Of a DNA stretch of 64,000 nucleotides, positions 36,344-44,807 are shown piece by piece; positions within the stretch are counted from its first letter, which is position 1, and each line of letters begins with the position of its first letter. The position numbers and the translations under genes are program-made. The notes below the pieces were generated by a model. It was not told the origin of the DNA. It searched no databases and was given only the letters and a program-made list of their open reading frames with translations. Source of the stretch: Bifidobacterium castoris (lineage in GTDB: Bacteria; Actinomycetota; Actinomycetes; Actinomycetales; Bifidobacteriaceae); the NCBI RefSeq assembly GCF_003952025.1, contig NZ_QXGI01000002.1:62001-126000 (forward strand), written 5' to 3'.

Positions 36344-38515
36344 ATGAAGGATGCATATCGTGCCTATGACGGCACAACCATCGACGATTCCTTTGCGCTG
36401 CTCGAATTCGTCAGCTGGCTGCGCAGGTCGACGCGCGACGTCCCCTGCGTGCTGCTGTCGCAGGATGCGCGAGGCCGATCGTATGTCCCTCTCGACCGGG
36501 TGCGGGCGACCGTCGGATCGCGCGCGGTGACGGTGCTGCTCGATAACGCCGTGCAGCAATCGGCGCGCAATCAGCTCGGCGACGTCAATCCCTACCGCGG
36601 CGCGGCGCGCATCTTCCCTCCCGGCGACCGGTGGCATGACGATTATCGGCTCGTTCCCTGCATGCTGCCGTCGTTGTCCAAAACAGAGTTTCTGGCGCGC
36701 ATCGACGACAAACTGAACGCGCTCGTCTCCGCCGCACGCAAGCCGAGCGCCGTGTGCGTCGCACGATCCGCCGCGTCGCCTCCTGCGTCGAATCCGCAGT
36801 CGTCGAAAAACCGTGTCGGCAAGCCATCCGAGGAGCCGAGTCTCGCGGATGTGCGTGGTCCCCGGCGTTCGTTCCATATCGATCTCGCGCACGCTCCGCT
36901 GTGCCGCGACGCCATCATGTCGTCGCGACGCGAATACCCGTGCATCCTCGTATCGCTTGCGCCCGAGGATACGCGGCCGTACCTGGACGTGTCCGCGTTG
37001 CTTGACGAGATCGAGGATGCCGCCATCGTCTTCGAAATCGCCGATCAACGGACCGAACAATGGCTGCGTGAACATCTGCCGCAATGGGCGCTCGCTTATT
37101 GCGGCGCATGCCGATTCTTCCCGCCGCGCAACGGCTCCGACCGCACGTATTCACGGCTGTTTCATGTGTCTGGTCGCGAAGACGGCGCCCGTGTCGTCGC
37201 CGAACTCGCCGAGGAAGTGTGGGACACGGCGTATGCGGATGGCTACAGCATCGGCGCGGGCGTCGACGATGACACTGACGGGGACGACGACGTCGCCGAC
37301 GTCATGTGCGATCGACGCGACGACATCACTGCCGGCGTCGTCGAAATGATCATCGATGACACGGCGTATGTGAGGATGGACGACGAGCCGATGCCGCGCA
37401 AGGCGACGCTTGGGACGCCGTCGGCATTCCCGGAATCGCTGCCGGTCGGCGCGCTGCTGCGCAAAGGGCAGCATGTGCGCGGCTGCGCCGTTGGCGCGGA
37501 CGGATTCGAGATCGTTCCCGATTGGGTCGACGCCGCCGACGCGTTGCGCGCGTACGGGCCGGAAGCCGTCGTCGCGGGGCTCGTCACGTATGTGTGTGCG
37601 GATATGCTCAAGGTCATGCTGTATCCGACGGTCGAGGTCGAGGTGCGCGGCGCGGATCTGTTCGCCGGCACGGCGGTGAACGCGGATCTGGATCTGCGGC
37701 AGGTGTTTTCACGTGAAACAACGATTGCGCTGCGCGTCGTGGCATGTGACGCCGACGACTGGCTGTTCACATTGCCGGACGCGACGGACACGATCGTCGA
37801 GCCGCCGAGTCTGCTGCCGGAAGGACCCGTATGGCTGGACGCGGCGGACGCGTTGGCATATCTGACACGCGCCTATGCGCGCACCAGTCTCGCCGATGTG
37901 GCGATCGAAACGCTGCTTGACTCAGCCGGGACAGTGGAATCGGCACGAGCCACGCTGCGCACAATGCATCGGCAGCTGACGGAGGCGCAGAACGATAACG
38001 CGGCGCTGACGCGCGACAACGAACGGCTGCGGGATGAGAACGCCGAGCTGGCACGCCGCAACCGCGCCTGCGAAAAGACGATCGAGGAGAACAACCCGCT
38101 TGCGGCGTTCAGCGGACGGTTCGCCTCGGTTCGCGAGGAGCTCGACTGGCAGTTGAAAGCGCAATCGCTGCTGCAGTTCACGGTCGAGGATCGCAGTCGG
38201 CGGCCATTGGCGCAATGGTCGTATGCGGGCGGGTTCTTCGATTCGTTGGAGGAATGCGAGCACGGGGACATGTCGCGATGGTCGCTGATCCGCACGATGC
38301 TGCTCGTGCTCGCCGGCAAGGAGACGCTCAACGGCCTGCGGCAGCACCAGCTGCGCACGGGCAGGGGAGGGGACAACCCGGGTCGCAAGGACGGTTATGG
38401 CAACACGATCCAACGCTGCAACGTGCACGGCCAGTACAGGCTGCACTTCACGCGGGACGGCGCCGGGCGGATCACGTTCGTCTCGGTGAACACGCACGAC
38501 GAACTGCTGCTGTAG
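36344..38515 (+). CDS. Modular protein with internal duplication, OB-like repeats and coiled coil, unknown (723 aa)
   Basis: A 723-residue soluble protein divergent from the 479/711/195 operon. Two copies of one module appear: AVTVLLDNAVQQSARNQLGD then GAARIFPPGDRWHDDYRL (residues 55-110), and AAIVFEIADQRTEQWLREHL then GACRFFPPRNGSDRTYSRL (residues 220-275). Residues 330-490 contain two beta-rich stretches like S1/OB folds (ITAGVVEMIIDDTAYVRMDD; VAGLVTYVCADMLKVMLYPT). Residues 540-585 are coiled coil (LTRDNERLRDENAELARRNR). The last 115 residues form a compact domain ending HGQYRLHFTRDGAGRITFVS, a shape seen in RelE/ParE-like folds, though identity is uncertain. GAAGGAG precedes ATG 36344. 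Function unknown. Confidence 0.75.
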   Translation: MKDAYRAYDGTTIDDSFALLEFVSWLRRSTRDVPCVLLSQDARGRSYVPLDRVRATVGSRAVTVLLDNAVQQSARNQLGDVNPYRGAARIFPPGDRWHDDYRLVPCMLPSLSKTEFLARIDDKLNALVSAARKPSAVCVARSAASPPASNPQSSKNRVGKPSEEPSLADVRGPRRSFHIDLAHAPLCRDAIMSSRREYPCILVSLAPEDTRPYLDVSALLDEIEDAAIVFEIADQRTEQWLREHLPQWALAYCGACRFFPPRNGSDRTYSRLFHVSGREDGARVVAELAEEVWDTAYADGYSIGAGVDDDTDGDDDVADVMCDRRDDITAGVVEMIIDDTAYVRMDDEPMPRKATLGTPSAFPESLPVGALLRKGQHVRGCAVGADGFEIVPDWVDAADALRAYGPEAVVAGLVTYVCADMLKVMLYPTVEVEVRGADLFAGTAVNADLDLRQVFSRETTIALRVVACDADDWLFTLPDATDTIVEPPSLLPEGPVWLDAADALAYLTRAYARTSLADVAIETLLDSAGTVESARATLRTMHRQLTEAQNDNAALTRDNERLRDENAELARRNRACEKTIEENNPLAAFSGRFASVREELDWQLKAQSLLQFTVEDRSRRPLAQWSYAGGFFDSLEECEHGDMSRWSLIRTMLLVLAGKETLNGLRQHQLRTGRGGDNPGRKDGYGNTIQRCNVHGQYRLHFTRDGAGRITFVSVNTHDELLL

Positions 38516-38539
38516 CGCCTGCGGAGGCGGCTCGGCACG

Positions 38540-39472
38540 CTACCCGTGGGGCCAGCGGAGCGCCATCCGTTGCTGAATCGGCAGCGCGACGTGGCGGTCG
38601 TCGGTCAGGAAGGTCGCATAGCAATCGATGCGGTTGGCGGGATCGTCGATCGCCACCGGAGTGCGCGTGTGCGCGACGAACCGTTCATCGACGCCGGGTG
38701 ACGAACGCGTGAGGTTGGAGTAGAAGAACGGGAACGCCGAATAGCGGCTGATCTGCTCAAGCGAACTCAGATTCTGCTGATACAGGAACCGCGCCCCGGG
38801 GATGCGCTGCTCGATGAGCGTGCGCCATGGGCCGATATCGGAGGCGACGATGAAGCTCATGCCGGAGAGATCGGCGAAGGTGACGCTCGGGTGTTGCGCG
38901 AGCGGATTGAAGTTGTCGATGGCGACGCCGAGGAATTCACGGCCCAGATACAGCGATTCGACGCGCGGATCGTCAATCTCGCGGTCGGTGAAGACAAGCG
39001 TCGCTTTGCGCTGCAGCAGTTCGTCGAGCGCCGCCTCTGGATCGATCAGGTCGTAGCGGATCGTGATGTGCGCGGCAGGGGGATCGGTTGCAGCGTCGGC
39101 CGCGCCGGTTGCGCCAGCTGCGGCGGTGTCGCCGCTGTGTTCAAGGGAGGCAAGGAAATGCAGCGGACCCGGTGCGACCGACGCGACGACGATTTCGTTG
39201 CGCAGGCGCGCGTCGCTGCGGACCGTCTCGACGAAACGCGCATAGTCGTCGAGCAGCCGCGACGCCTCTTCGGCGGCAAGCTCGCCGGTCGGCGTCAATG
39301 ACAACCGGTTCCTGGCGCTGCGGTCGAACAACGTGACGCCGAGGTCGCGCTCGAGCTTGCGCATCGCGCGCGTCATCGTCGGCTGCGTGATGCGCAGTTC
39401 GTCGGCGGCTGCGCTCAATGTGCCATAGCGGTGGAACGCGACGAGTTCGCGCAATGCCTCCATTTCGATCAT
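38540..39472 (-). CDS. LysR-family transcriptional regulator
   Basis: A 310-residue LysR-type regulator. The N-terminal winged helix is complete (ALRELVAFHRYGTLSAAADE, then LRITQPTMTRAMRKLERDLG, then LFDRSARNRLSLTPTGELAA). The C-terminal part has the periplasmic-binding-protein-like effector domain. An Ala/Gly/Thr-rich insert around residues 110-125 is unusual. AGGGAGG upstream supports ATG 39472. It diverges from the aldo/keto reductase gene at 39671, the classic LysR target layout. The effector is unknown. Confidence 0.92.
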   Translation of the reverse strand: MIEMEALRELVAFHRYGTLSAAADELRITQPTMTRAMRKLERDLGVTLFDRSARNRLSLTPTGELAAEEASRLLDDYARFVETVRSDARLRNEIVVASVAPGPLHFLASLEHSGDTAAAGATGAADAATDPPAAHITIRYDLIDPEAALDELLQRKATLVFTDREIDDPRVESLYLGREFLGVAIDNFNPLAQHPSVTFADLSGMSFIVASDIGPWRTLIEQRIPGARFLYQQNLSSLEQISRYSAFPFFYSNLTRSSPGVDERFVAHTRTPVAIDDPANRIDCYATFLTDDRHVALPIQQRMALRWPHG

Positions 39473-39670
39473 GATCGCCGCCTCCCTGAGGAATCGTCGG
39501 CGCCTCCCCGGTCCTTTTCCGCAGGCGCCGGACGCACTATGCACCGGACGCATAACAGCATCAATGATAGGCATTGTACTTCGCGGAACGAGGGCTTTAC
39601 GATGCTGGGTGAACGCGGAAACGGACGACGGATCCGCATAAGACAACATAAGGCGAAATGGGGAACGATC

Positions 39671-40531
39671 ATGCAGTATGTGACGTTGAATGATGGCAAC
39701 ACGATGCCGCAGCTCGGCTTCGGCGTGTTCCAGGTGCCGGACCTCGCGGTGTGCGAGCAGGCGGTCTCCGACGCGCTCGCGACCGGCTACCGGCTGATCG
39801 ACACGGCGGCCGCATATATGAACGAGGAGGCGGTCGGTGCGGCGATCGCGAAGAGCCCGGTGGCGCGCGAGGACATCTTCGTGACCTCCAAGCTGTGGGT
39901 CGACCACTTCACCTACGAGAAGGCGAAGCAGGGCATCGACGATTCGCTGCGCAAGATCGGTCTCGACTACCTCGACCTGTATCTGCTGCATCAGCCGTAC
40001 GGCGACGTTGCCGGTGCGTGGCGCGCGCTTGAGGAGGCGCAGCAGGCCGGCAAGATCCGCTCGATCGGCGTCTCCAACTTCGCGCCGGACCAGCTGATCA
40101 ACCTCGAGCTGATGAGCAACGTGAAGCCCGCCATCAACCAGATCGAGGTCTCCCCGTGGCATCAGCAGAAGGATGAGGTGCGTTTCGCGCAGGAGCAGGA
40201 TGTGCAGGTCGAGGCCTGGGCGCCGTTCGCCGAGGGCAAGCATCACATCTTCACCGATCCGACGATCGCGCAGATCGGCGCGAAGTACGGCAAGTCAAAC
40301 GGCCAGGTGATCCTGCGCTGGCTGCTGCAGCGCGGCATCGTCGCGATTCCGAAGTCGGTGCACAAGGAGCGCATGGAGGAGAACTTCGACGTCTTCGACT
40401 TCGAGCTCAACGGCGAGGATATGACGACGATCGCCGACCTCGACAAGCACGAGAGCCAGTTCTTCGACCACCGCGACCCGACGGCCATTGTGAACATCTT
40501 CGGACAGAGCCTGCGCGCGTTGCGTTCGTGA
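39671..40531 (+). CDS. Aldo/keto reductase
   Basis: A 286-residue NADPH-dependent aldo/keto reductase, close to the 2,5-diketo-D-gluconate reductase group. The catalytic tetrad is visible: Asp and Tyr in LIDTAAAYMNEEAVG, Lys in VTSKLWVDHF and His in LYLLHQPYG. The NADPH-binding end has AIPKSVHKERMEENFDVFDF. The start at 39671 begins MQYVTLNDGNTMPQLGFGVF, standard for the family. It is transcribed away from the LysR gene and followed 74 bases later by a second reductase gene. The pair probably detoxifies carbonyls or uses sugar-derived ketones. The substrate is not deducible. Confidence 0.94.
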   Translation: MQYVTLNDGNTMPQLGFGVFQVPDLAVCEQAVSDALATGYRLIDTAAAYMNEEAVGAAIAKSPVAREDIFVTSKLWVDHFTYEKAKQGIDDSLRKIGLDYLDLYLLHQPYGDVAGAWRALEEAQQAGKIRSIGVSNFAPDQLINLELMSNVKPAINQIEVSPWHQQKDEVRFAQEQDVQVEAWAPFAEGKHHIFTDPTIAQIGAKYGKSNGQVILRWLLQRGIVAIPKSVHKERMEENFDVFDFELNGEDMTTIADLDKHESQFFDHRDPTAIVNIFGQSLRALRS

Positions 40532-40605
40532 ACGGTGCGCCCGCGCGGATGCGCGGGCGCACGAAAAACTGTGATTGTTTTCGGAAGGACGGATCAACAA
40601 CAACT

Positions 40606-41247
40606 ATGGCAACATATACGATTCTTGCGGCGACCGGCCGGATCGGCCGTATGACCACGCAGTATCTGCTTGAGCACGGTGATGCGGACCTCGTGCTGTT
40701 CGGGCATGACGCCGCCGAACGTCTGAGCGCGTTCGCCGGTCCGCGCGTGCGCTTCGTCGACGGCGATCTGAAGGACTCGTCAGCGGTCAAGGACGCGGTG
40801 CGCGGCTCCGACGGCGTGTTCCTCGCCTATGTGGCGACGCCGGACATCATGGTGCCGCTCATCAAGGATCTCGATGAGACCGGCGTCAAGCGCTTCATCG
40901 CGATGTCCGTGCCGGACGTCTATCAGGAGGTGGCCGGCACGTTCCAGGCGTGGTACCGTGAGCACACCGGCCTGGTGTGGAAGACCAACTACGTCGACAC
41001 CGTCAACGCGATCGAGAACTCCGATCTCGACTATGTGATCCTGCGCACGACGTGGCTGTACGACAACCCGGCCAAGATCGACGTGGATGTGACGCGCAAG
41101 GGCGAACCGTTCAAGGACGCGCAGATCACCCGCGAGGCCGTGGCCAAGTTCGCGGCCGAGCTGCTGACTGGCAAGCAGGACTACCATCGTGAAAGCCTCG
41201 GCATCGGCGAACCCGGCACCGAATGGGCGGCTCCGACCTTCCGTTGA
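40606..41247 (+). CDS. NAD(P)H-binding protein (NmrA/SDR-a type)
   Basis: A 213-residue atypical short-chain dehydrogenase/NmrA-like protein. The Rossmann motif ILAATGRIGRMTTQYLLEHG begins at residue 6. The fold continues through VRFVDGDLKDSSAVKDAVRG and ends with DYVILRTTWLYDNPA. No YxxxK catalytic pair is obvious, so it may be a redox sensor or a quinone/azo reductase. The site GGAAGGA lies farther than usual from ATG 40606. An in-frame start at 40528 would overlap the previous gene. It is cotranscribed with the aldo/keto reductase and probably under the same LysR control. Confidence 0.85.
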   Translation: MATYTILAATGRIGRMTTQYLLEHGDADLVLFGHDAAERLSAFAGPRVRFVDGDLKDSSAVKDAVRGSDGVFLAYVATPDIMVPLIKDLDETGVKRFIAMSVPDVYQEVAGTFQAWYREHTGLVWKTNYVDTVNAIENSDLDYVILRTTWLYDNPAKIDVDVTRKGEPFKDAQITREAVAKFAAELLTGKQDYHRESLGIGEPGTEWAAPTFR

Positions 41248-41314
41248 GTTTCGACTGAGCCGTTACCACCCGGACGCGTCGCGTTCGTTTGGCTTGGATG
41301 GCCTGAGTTCAGGG

Positions 41315-41370
41315 TGAATGGGTGCGGCCCGGACGTCTTCATGGGAAGACGTCCGGGCCGCACCCATTCA
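41315..41370. terminator. 26-bp perfect stem between convergent genes
   Basis: 41315-41340 is perfectly complementary to 41345-41370 with a four-base loop. It lies between the ends of the rightward reductase operon and the leftward dps gene and probably terminates both. Confidence 0.85.
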
Positions 41371-41433
41371 CCGGTGGCGTCTATTGCGATGTTCCATGTG
41401 AAACATCGCATCCCCGCCGTCTGAACCGATGGA

Positions 41434-41916
41434 TCAGTCGATGAGGAACGAGCGCATGAACCACTGGAACTGCTCGAGCTTCTGTACATGGTCCTGGATG
41501 ATGTTGCTGCTCACGAAGTCGAGGTCGTCGAGTTCGGCGACGGCGGTGCGGTCGGCCTTGATGAACGAGTCGTAGTACTTGTCGAGCGCGCGCAGATAGT
41601 CGAGCGTGTTCTGGCGGCCGTCGAGTTCGAACTTGTCCCAGGTGCGGTAGCGCACGATGTCGTCGGGGCGGCCGGAGGGCGAACCGCCGAGCGCGGCGAT
41701 GCGTTCCGCCGTCTCGTCGGCCATCGCGAGCACTTCGTCGACCTGCGGGTCAAGCATCTCGTGGACGGCGATGAAGTTCGGGCCGGCGACGTTCCAATGC
41801 GCATGCTTGAGCACGAGCGCTGCCTCCTGCTCCTGGCTCAGCCGCTCCTGCAGGATGCCGATGATCTTCTCCGAGGAGGCCTCGTCGAGGCCCGGGATGA
41901 TGAATGACAGTGCCAT
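41434..41916 (-). CDS. dps: Dps-family DNA-protecting ferritin
   Basis: A 160-residue Dps protein. Twelve subunits form a shell that oxidises and stores iron and protects DNA in stress. The ferroxidase residues lie in LKHAHWNVAGPNFIAVHEML (His and the later Glu/Asp) and DPQVDEVLAMADETAERIAA, the Dps signature. No long basic N-terminal tail is present, so DNA binding may be weak or use other surfaces. AGAAAGGAAC precedes ATG 41916. Confidence 0.95.
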   Translation of the reverse strand: MALSFIIPGLDEASSEKIIGILQERLSQEQEAALVLKHAHWNVAGPNFIAVHEMLDPQVDEVLAMADETAERIAALGGSPSGRPDDIVRYRTWDKFELDGRQNTLDYLRALDKYYDSFIKADRTAVAELDDLDFVSSNIIQDHVQKLEQFQWFMRSFLID

Positions 41917-42003
41917 TGTTCGTTCCTTTCTGATGATTGATGAGTATTCTAGTTCCGAGCTTACGTGCCGTTGCAGTGTGTTGGCTGGACGTGAGCTGTC
42001 GGC

Positions 42004-43344
42004 CTAACCTCTGTTCCCCTCGTCCTCTTCGGTCGCTGCGGATTCCTGATCGTCCTGTTTGCGCACTTCGATCGTTTCGATCCTGCGGCCGTCGATCTTC
42101 GTGACGGTCATCGTATAGCCGCCGTCCTCGGAGGTGTAGGTGTCTCCGACCTCGCCCATTTTGCCGGTGTGCGCGAGGAAGTATCCTGCGACCGTCTCGT
42201 AGGGGCCGTCGCTCAGTTCGATGCCGGTGAGATCGGCGAAATCCTCGATCGTCATGCTGCCATCCACTGTGGCGACGCCGTTGACGAACACGGTGCCGTT
42301 GCCGCCGGTCTTTGCGTGGTCCTCGGGAAGGTCGTACTCGTCGCGGATGTCGCCGACGAGCTCCTCGGTCATGTCCTCGAGCGTGACGATGCCGTCGGTG
42401 CCGCCGTATTCGTCGATGACGGTGGCCAGATGGATGCCGCGTTTGCGCAGCAGCGCCAGACTCGGCAGCAGTTTCGACGTGCCGGGCAGCGCGATGCCCT
42501 CGCGCGTCACGTCGGCGACGGTCATGCCGTCCGGATTCTGCACGTCGAGCAGATCGCGCACATGGACGAAGCCGAGGATGTCGTCAAAGTCCTTGCCGGA
42601 GACGGGGTAGCGGGAATACGGCATGTCGCGGACGAAGGCGGCGGCCTCGGCGAGCGGCATGTCCGCGTTGAGGAACGCGACGTCGGCGCGTGGGCGCATG
42701 ACCTCGGCGACGATCTTCTCGGACGCGTCGAAGACGTCGTCGAGGATCGTGCGTTCGTCGTTCGATAGGTTCGAGTTCGAGCTGACGAGGACGCGCAGCT
42801 CCTCGTCGGAGACTTCCGATTCGGTTTCATTCGGGTCGAAGCCGAGCAGGCGGACGATGCCGTTCGTGTTCTTGCCGATGAGCCAGATGATCGGCTTGCA
42901 TACCTTCGCGAACGCGGAGATCGCGGGGACGACGGCGCGGGCGATCTGCTCGTTGCGCTGCATCGCGATGCGTTTCGGCACCATTTCGGAGATGACGATC
43001 GAGCAGTAGGAGATGATGAGCGTGAGCGCGATCGTCGTGAGCGGCGCGGCCACATTGCCGGGCACGCCCCAGCTCTCTACGACCGGCACGATGAACGGGG
43101 AGATCGACGACTCGCCGAAGGATGCGGACAGGAAGCCGGAAAGCGTCACGCCGATCTGCACGGTCGAAAGGAACGTGTTCGGGTCGCGCGCGATCTTCGC
43201 GACGCGGGCGCCACGCGCGTCCTCCTGCTCCATCTGGTCGATCTGCGAGCCGCGCAGCGAGACGAGCGCGAGCTCGGTGCCAGCGAAGACGGCGCCGAGC
43301 AGCAGGAAGACGAAGATGAGCAGAATGTTCAAACCTAAAGACAT
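42004..43344 (-). CDS. CNNM/CBS-domain hemolysin-family transporter (CorC/HlyC)
   Basis: A 446-residue membrane protein. The N-terminal CNNM (DUF21) domain has TM helices (LNILLIFVFLLLGAVFAGTE and on) and the conserved ISEMVPKRIAMQRNEQIAR. A CBS pair follows (about residues 205-330: AEVMRPRADVAFLNADMPLA; GFVHVRDLLDV; VIDEYGGTDGIVTLEDMTEE), then the CorC/HlyC C-terminal domain. Relatives move Mg2+ or Co2+ and are often misnamed haemolysins. No ribosome binding site is seen, but TACGCT six bases before the ATG would fit a leaderless transcript. The tail is long and acidic. Confidence 0.93.
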   Translation of the reverse strand: MSLGLNILLIFVFLLLGAVFAGTELALVSLRGSQIDQMEQEDARGARVAKIARDPNTFLSTVQIGVTLSGFLSASFGESSISPFIVPVVESWGVPGNVAAPLTTIALTLIISYCSIVISEMVPKRIAMQRNEQIARAVVPAISAFAKVCKPIIWLIGKNTNGIVRLLGFDPNETESEVSDEELRVLVSSNSNLSNDERTILDDVFDASEKIVAEVMRPRADVAFLNADMPLAEAAAFVRDMPYSRYPVSGKDFDDILGFVHVRDLLDVQNPDGMTVADVTREGIALPGTSKLLPSLALLRKRGIHLATVIDEYGGTDGIVTLEDMTEELVGDIRDEYDLPEDHAKTGGNGTVFVNGVATVDGSMTIEDFADLTGIELSDGPYETVAGYFLAHTGKMGEVGDTYTSEDGGYTMTVTKIDGRRIETIEVRKQDDQESAATEEDEGNRG

Positions 43345-43389
43345 GACTCAAGCGTATGTCACCGGCAGGGCAATCGGGCGGCAAAAGCC

Positions 43390-43528
43390 TATCTGCGATT
43401 TTGGGGTGGGTCATCCGAGAGACCGGGCCCCTAGATGTGCCATCTTTATCGCTTTTGTTCGTATATGGTGGGTTTAGCGGGTGTTTGGGGAGATGTCTCA
43501 CGGAGGACCCACCCCAAAATCGCAGATA
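43390..43528. mobile_element. 139-bp MITE-like element, copy 1
   Basis: A 139-bp unit bounded by inverted repeats. 43390-43412 and 43506-43528 pair perfectly over 23 bases (TATCTGCGATTTTGGGGTGG...), extending to 30 of 32. There is no coding capacity. The interior includes GCTTTTGTTCGTATATGGTG. A second copy of identical length lies in opposite orientation at 44642-44780. Confidence 0.8.
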
Positions 43529-43701
43529 CGGCCGAGCGCCTTGAAGTGTTACGATGACCGGCCTTGAAGGAGTGACGGCGAGAACCGAAGCGGTCATAAA
43601 ACGGTTGTGGAACACTGTGGGAAATGGTTCAGTTATCCACATTTCCACAGATTTACCGCCATTGGTGGCATTGGGCCGAATGGCATGCTTGGGTTGCCGG
43701 T

Positions 43702-44625
43702 ATGACCGAATCGAATCAAGCCAAGCAATTGCGGGAGGTGCGCGACGCAATGTTGCGCAGATGCGTTGAGGCGCAGTCGAAGCTCCGGTTTCCTCCGGTT
43801 TTCTGCCGGATGACGGCGTTGGGGTTGTTGGAAGTCGAGTTGCCCCGTTTGATGCGTTGTTCGGGAAGTGATGGGGATATGCGCCCGGAACGGGTGGTCG
43901 CAGGTCAGAATGCGCATCATGCGCTTGCCGGTATCCATGATGTGCAATGGAGCGGATTGATCCAAACACAGGTGGTGGCGGATGCGGTGTGTTGTACGAC
44001 GGCCGAATGCACGTGGGTGATGATGGCACCGGTGCTGAGCATGTTGGAATTGGTGGTGCTAGGTGACAGCATGATGCGGCGCGATGCCGCGCTCAAACGT
44101 ACATCGATCGCTGGATTCGAGCAGTATCTTGACCAATTGCGGGAACGATGCAAAAGGACCAAAGTCAAGGGATTCCGGGCATGCTGCAAAGCCCTGAAGC
44201 TGATTCGCGAAAATACGGATTCATCGATGGAGAGCCGCGTGCGCGTCACGCTCGATCAATACGGCCTTGGTGTTCCGAATGTGAACCATCCTGTGGTGCA
44301 TCCGATTACCGGACGGATGCTGTATCTGGATATGGCATATCCGGAACTGAAGATCGCCGTCGAATACGATGGCCGGTTTCATGCTGATCAGTGGGAGGCA
44401 GATGTGGAACGCCGCCGGATCCTTGACGAACTAGGCTGGGATGTCATCCAGGTCACCGCCGCTGATATGCGTACCGAAGGTGATCGGCATGCGTTGGCGA
44501 TGCGCGTCGCACAACATATCGGCATCCGATTGGGGCGGAAGGTCCGTGTGCGTGCTCCATTGGCCGTGGAACAGCTCGCCGATGGCCGCCGTGCTCCGGA
44601 AGCTGCTTGGAAACGCTGGCTGTGA
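43702..44625 (+). CDS. DUF559/Vsr-like endonuclease-fold protein
   Basis: A 307-residue protein of the actinobacterial DUF559 type. The C-terminal third is a PD-(D/E)xK fold related to Vsr: SSMESRVRVTLDQYG, then LYLDMAYPELKIAVEYDGRF, then HADQWEADVERRRILDELGW and VIQVTAADM. The likely metal ligands are the Glu, Asp and Glu in these blocks. The N-terminal part lacks a clear winged helix but keeps the VLGDSMMRRDA segment usual in this family. Starts are uncertain: 43702 lacks a strong site, and 43624 is in frame with a poor one. It lies between two inverted MITE-like elements, so it may be a passenger gene. Role unknown. Homologues occur in defence and mobile contexts. Confidence 0.8.
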   Translation: MTESNQAKQLREVRDAMLRRCVEAQSKLRFPPVFCRMTALGLLEVELPRLMRCSGSDGDMRPERVVAGQNAHHALAGIHDVQWSGLIQTQVVADAVCCTTAECTWVMMAPVLSMLELVVLGDSMMRRDAALKRTSIAGFEQYLDQLRERCKRTKVKGFRACCKALKLIRENTDSSMESRVRVTLDQYGLGVPNVNHPVVHPITGRMLYLDMAYPELKIAVEYDGRFHADQWEADVERRRILDELGWDVIQVTAADMRTEGDRHALAMRVAQHIGIRLGRKVRVRAPLAVEQLADGRRAPEAAWKRWL

Positions 44626-44641
44626 GCATCCGTCCGGACCC

Positions 44642-44780
44642 TATTTGCGATTTTGGGGTGCGTCATCCATGAGGCCCCTTCTCCAACTGCCTCTAAACCC
44701 ACCATATGCGAACAAAAGTGATAAGAACGGCACGTTTAGGGGCATCGTCTCCGAGATGACCCACCCCAAAATCGCCGATA
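44642..44780. mobile_element. 139-bp MITE-like element, copy 2 (inverted)
   Basis: The same 139-bp length as copy 1. The inverted ends match 20 of 21 inside (44647-44667 with 44755-44775). Its interior read on the minus strand (ACTTTTGTTCGCATATGGTG) closely matches copy 1, so the two copies face each other around the DUF559 gene. The stop of that gene is 16 bases before this element. Confidence 0.8.
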
Positions 44781-44807
44781 CAGCCGATTGGCGGCTGATC
44801 TCGGCGC

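Noticed and set aside
43633-43641. Perfect DnaA box TTATCCACA upstream of the DUF559 gene
   Set aside because: A single box with no neighbours, no AT-rich unwinding stretch and no dnaA/dnaN nearby. Chance occurrence is likely.
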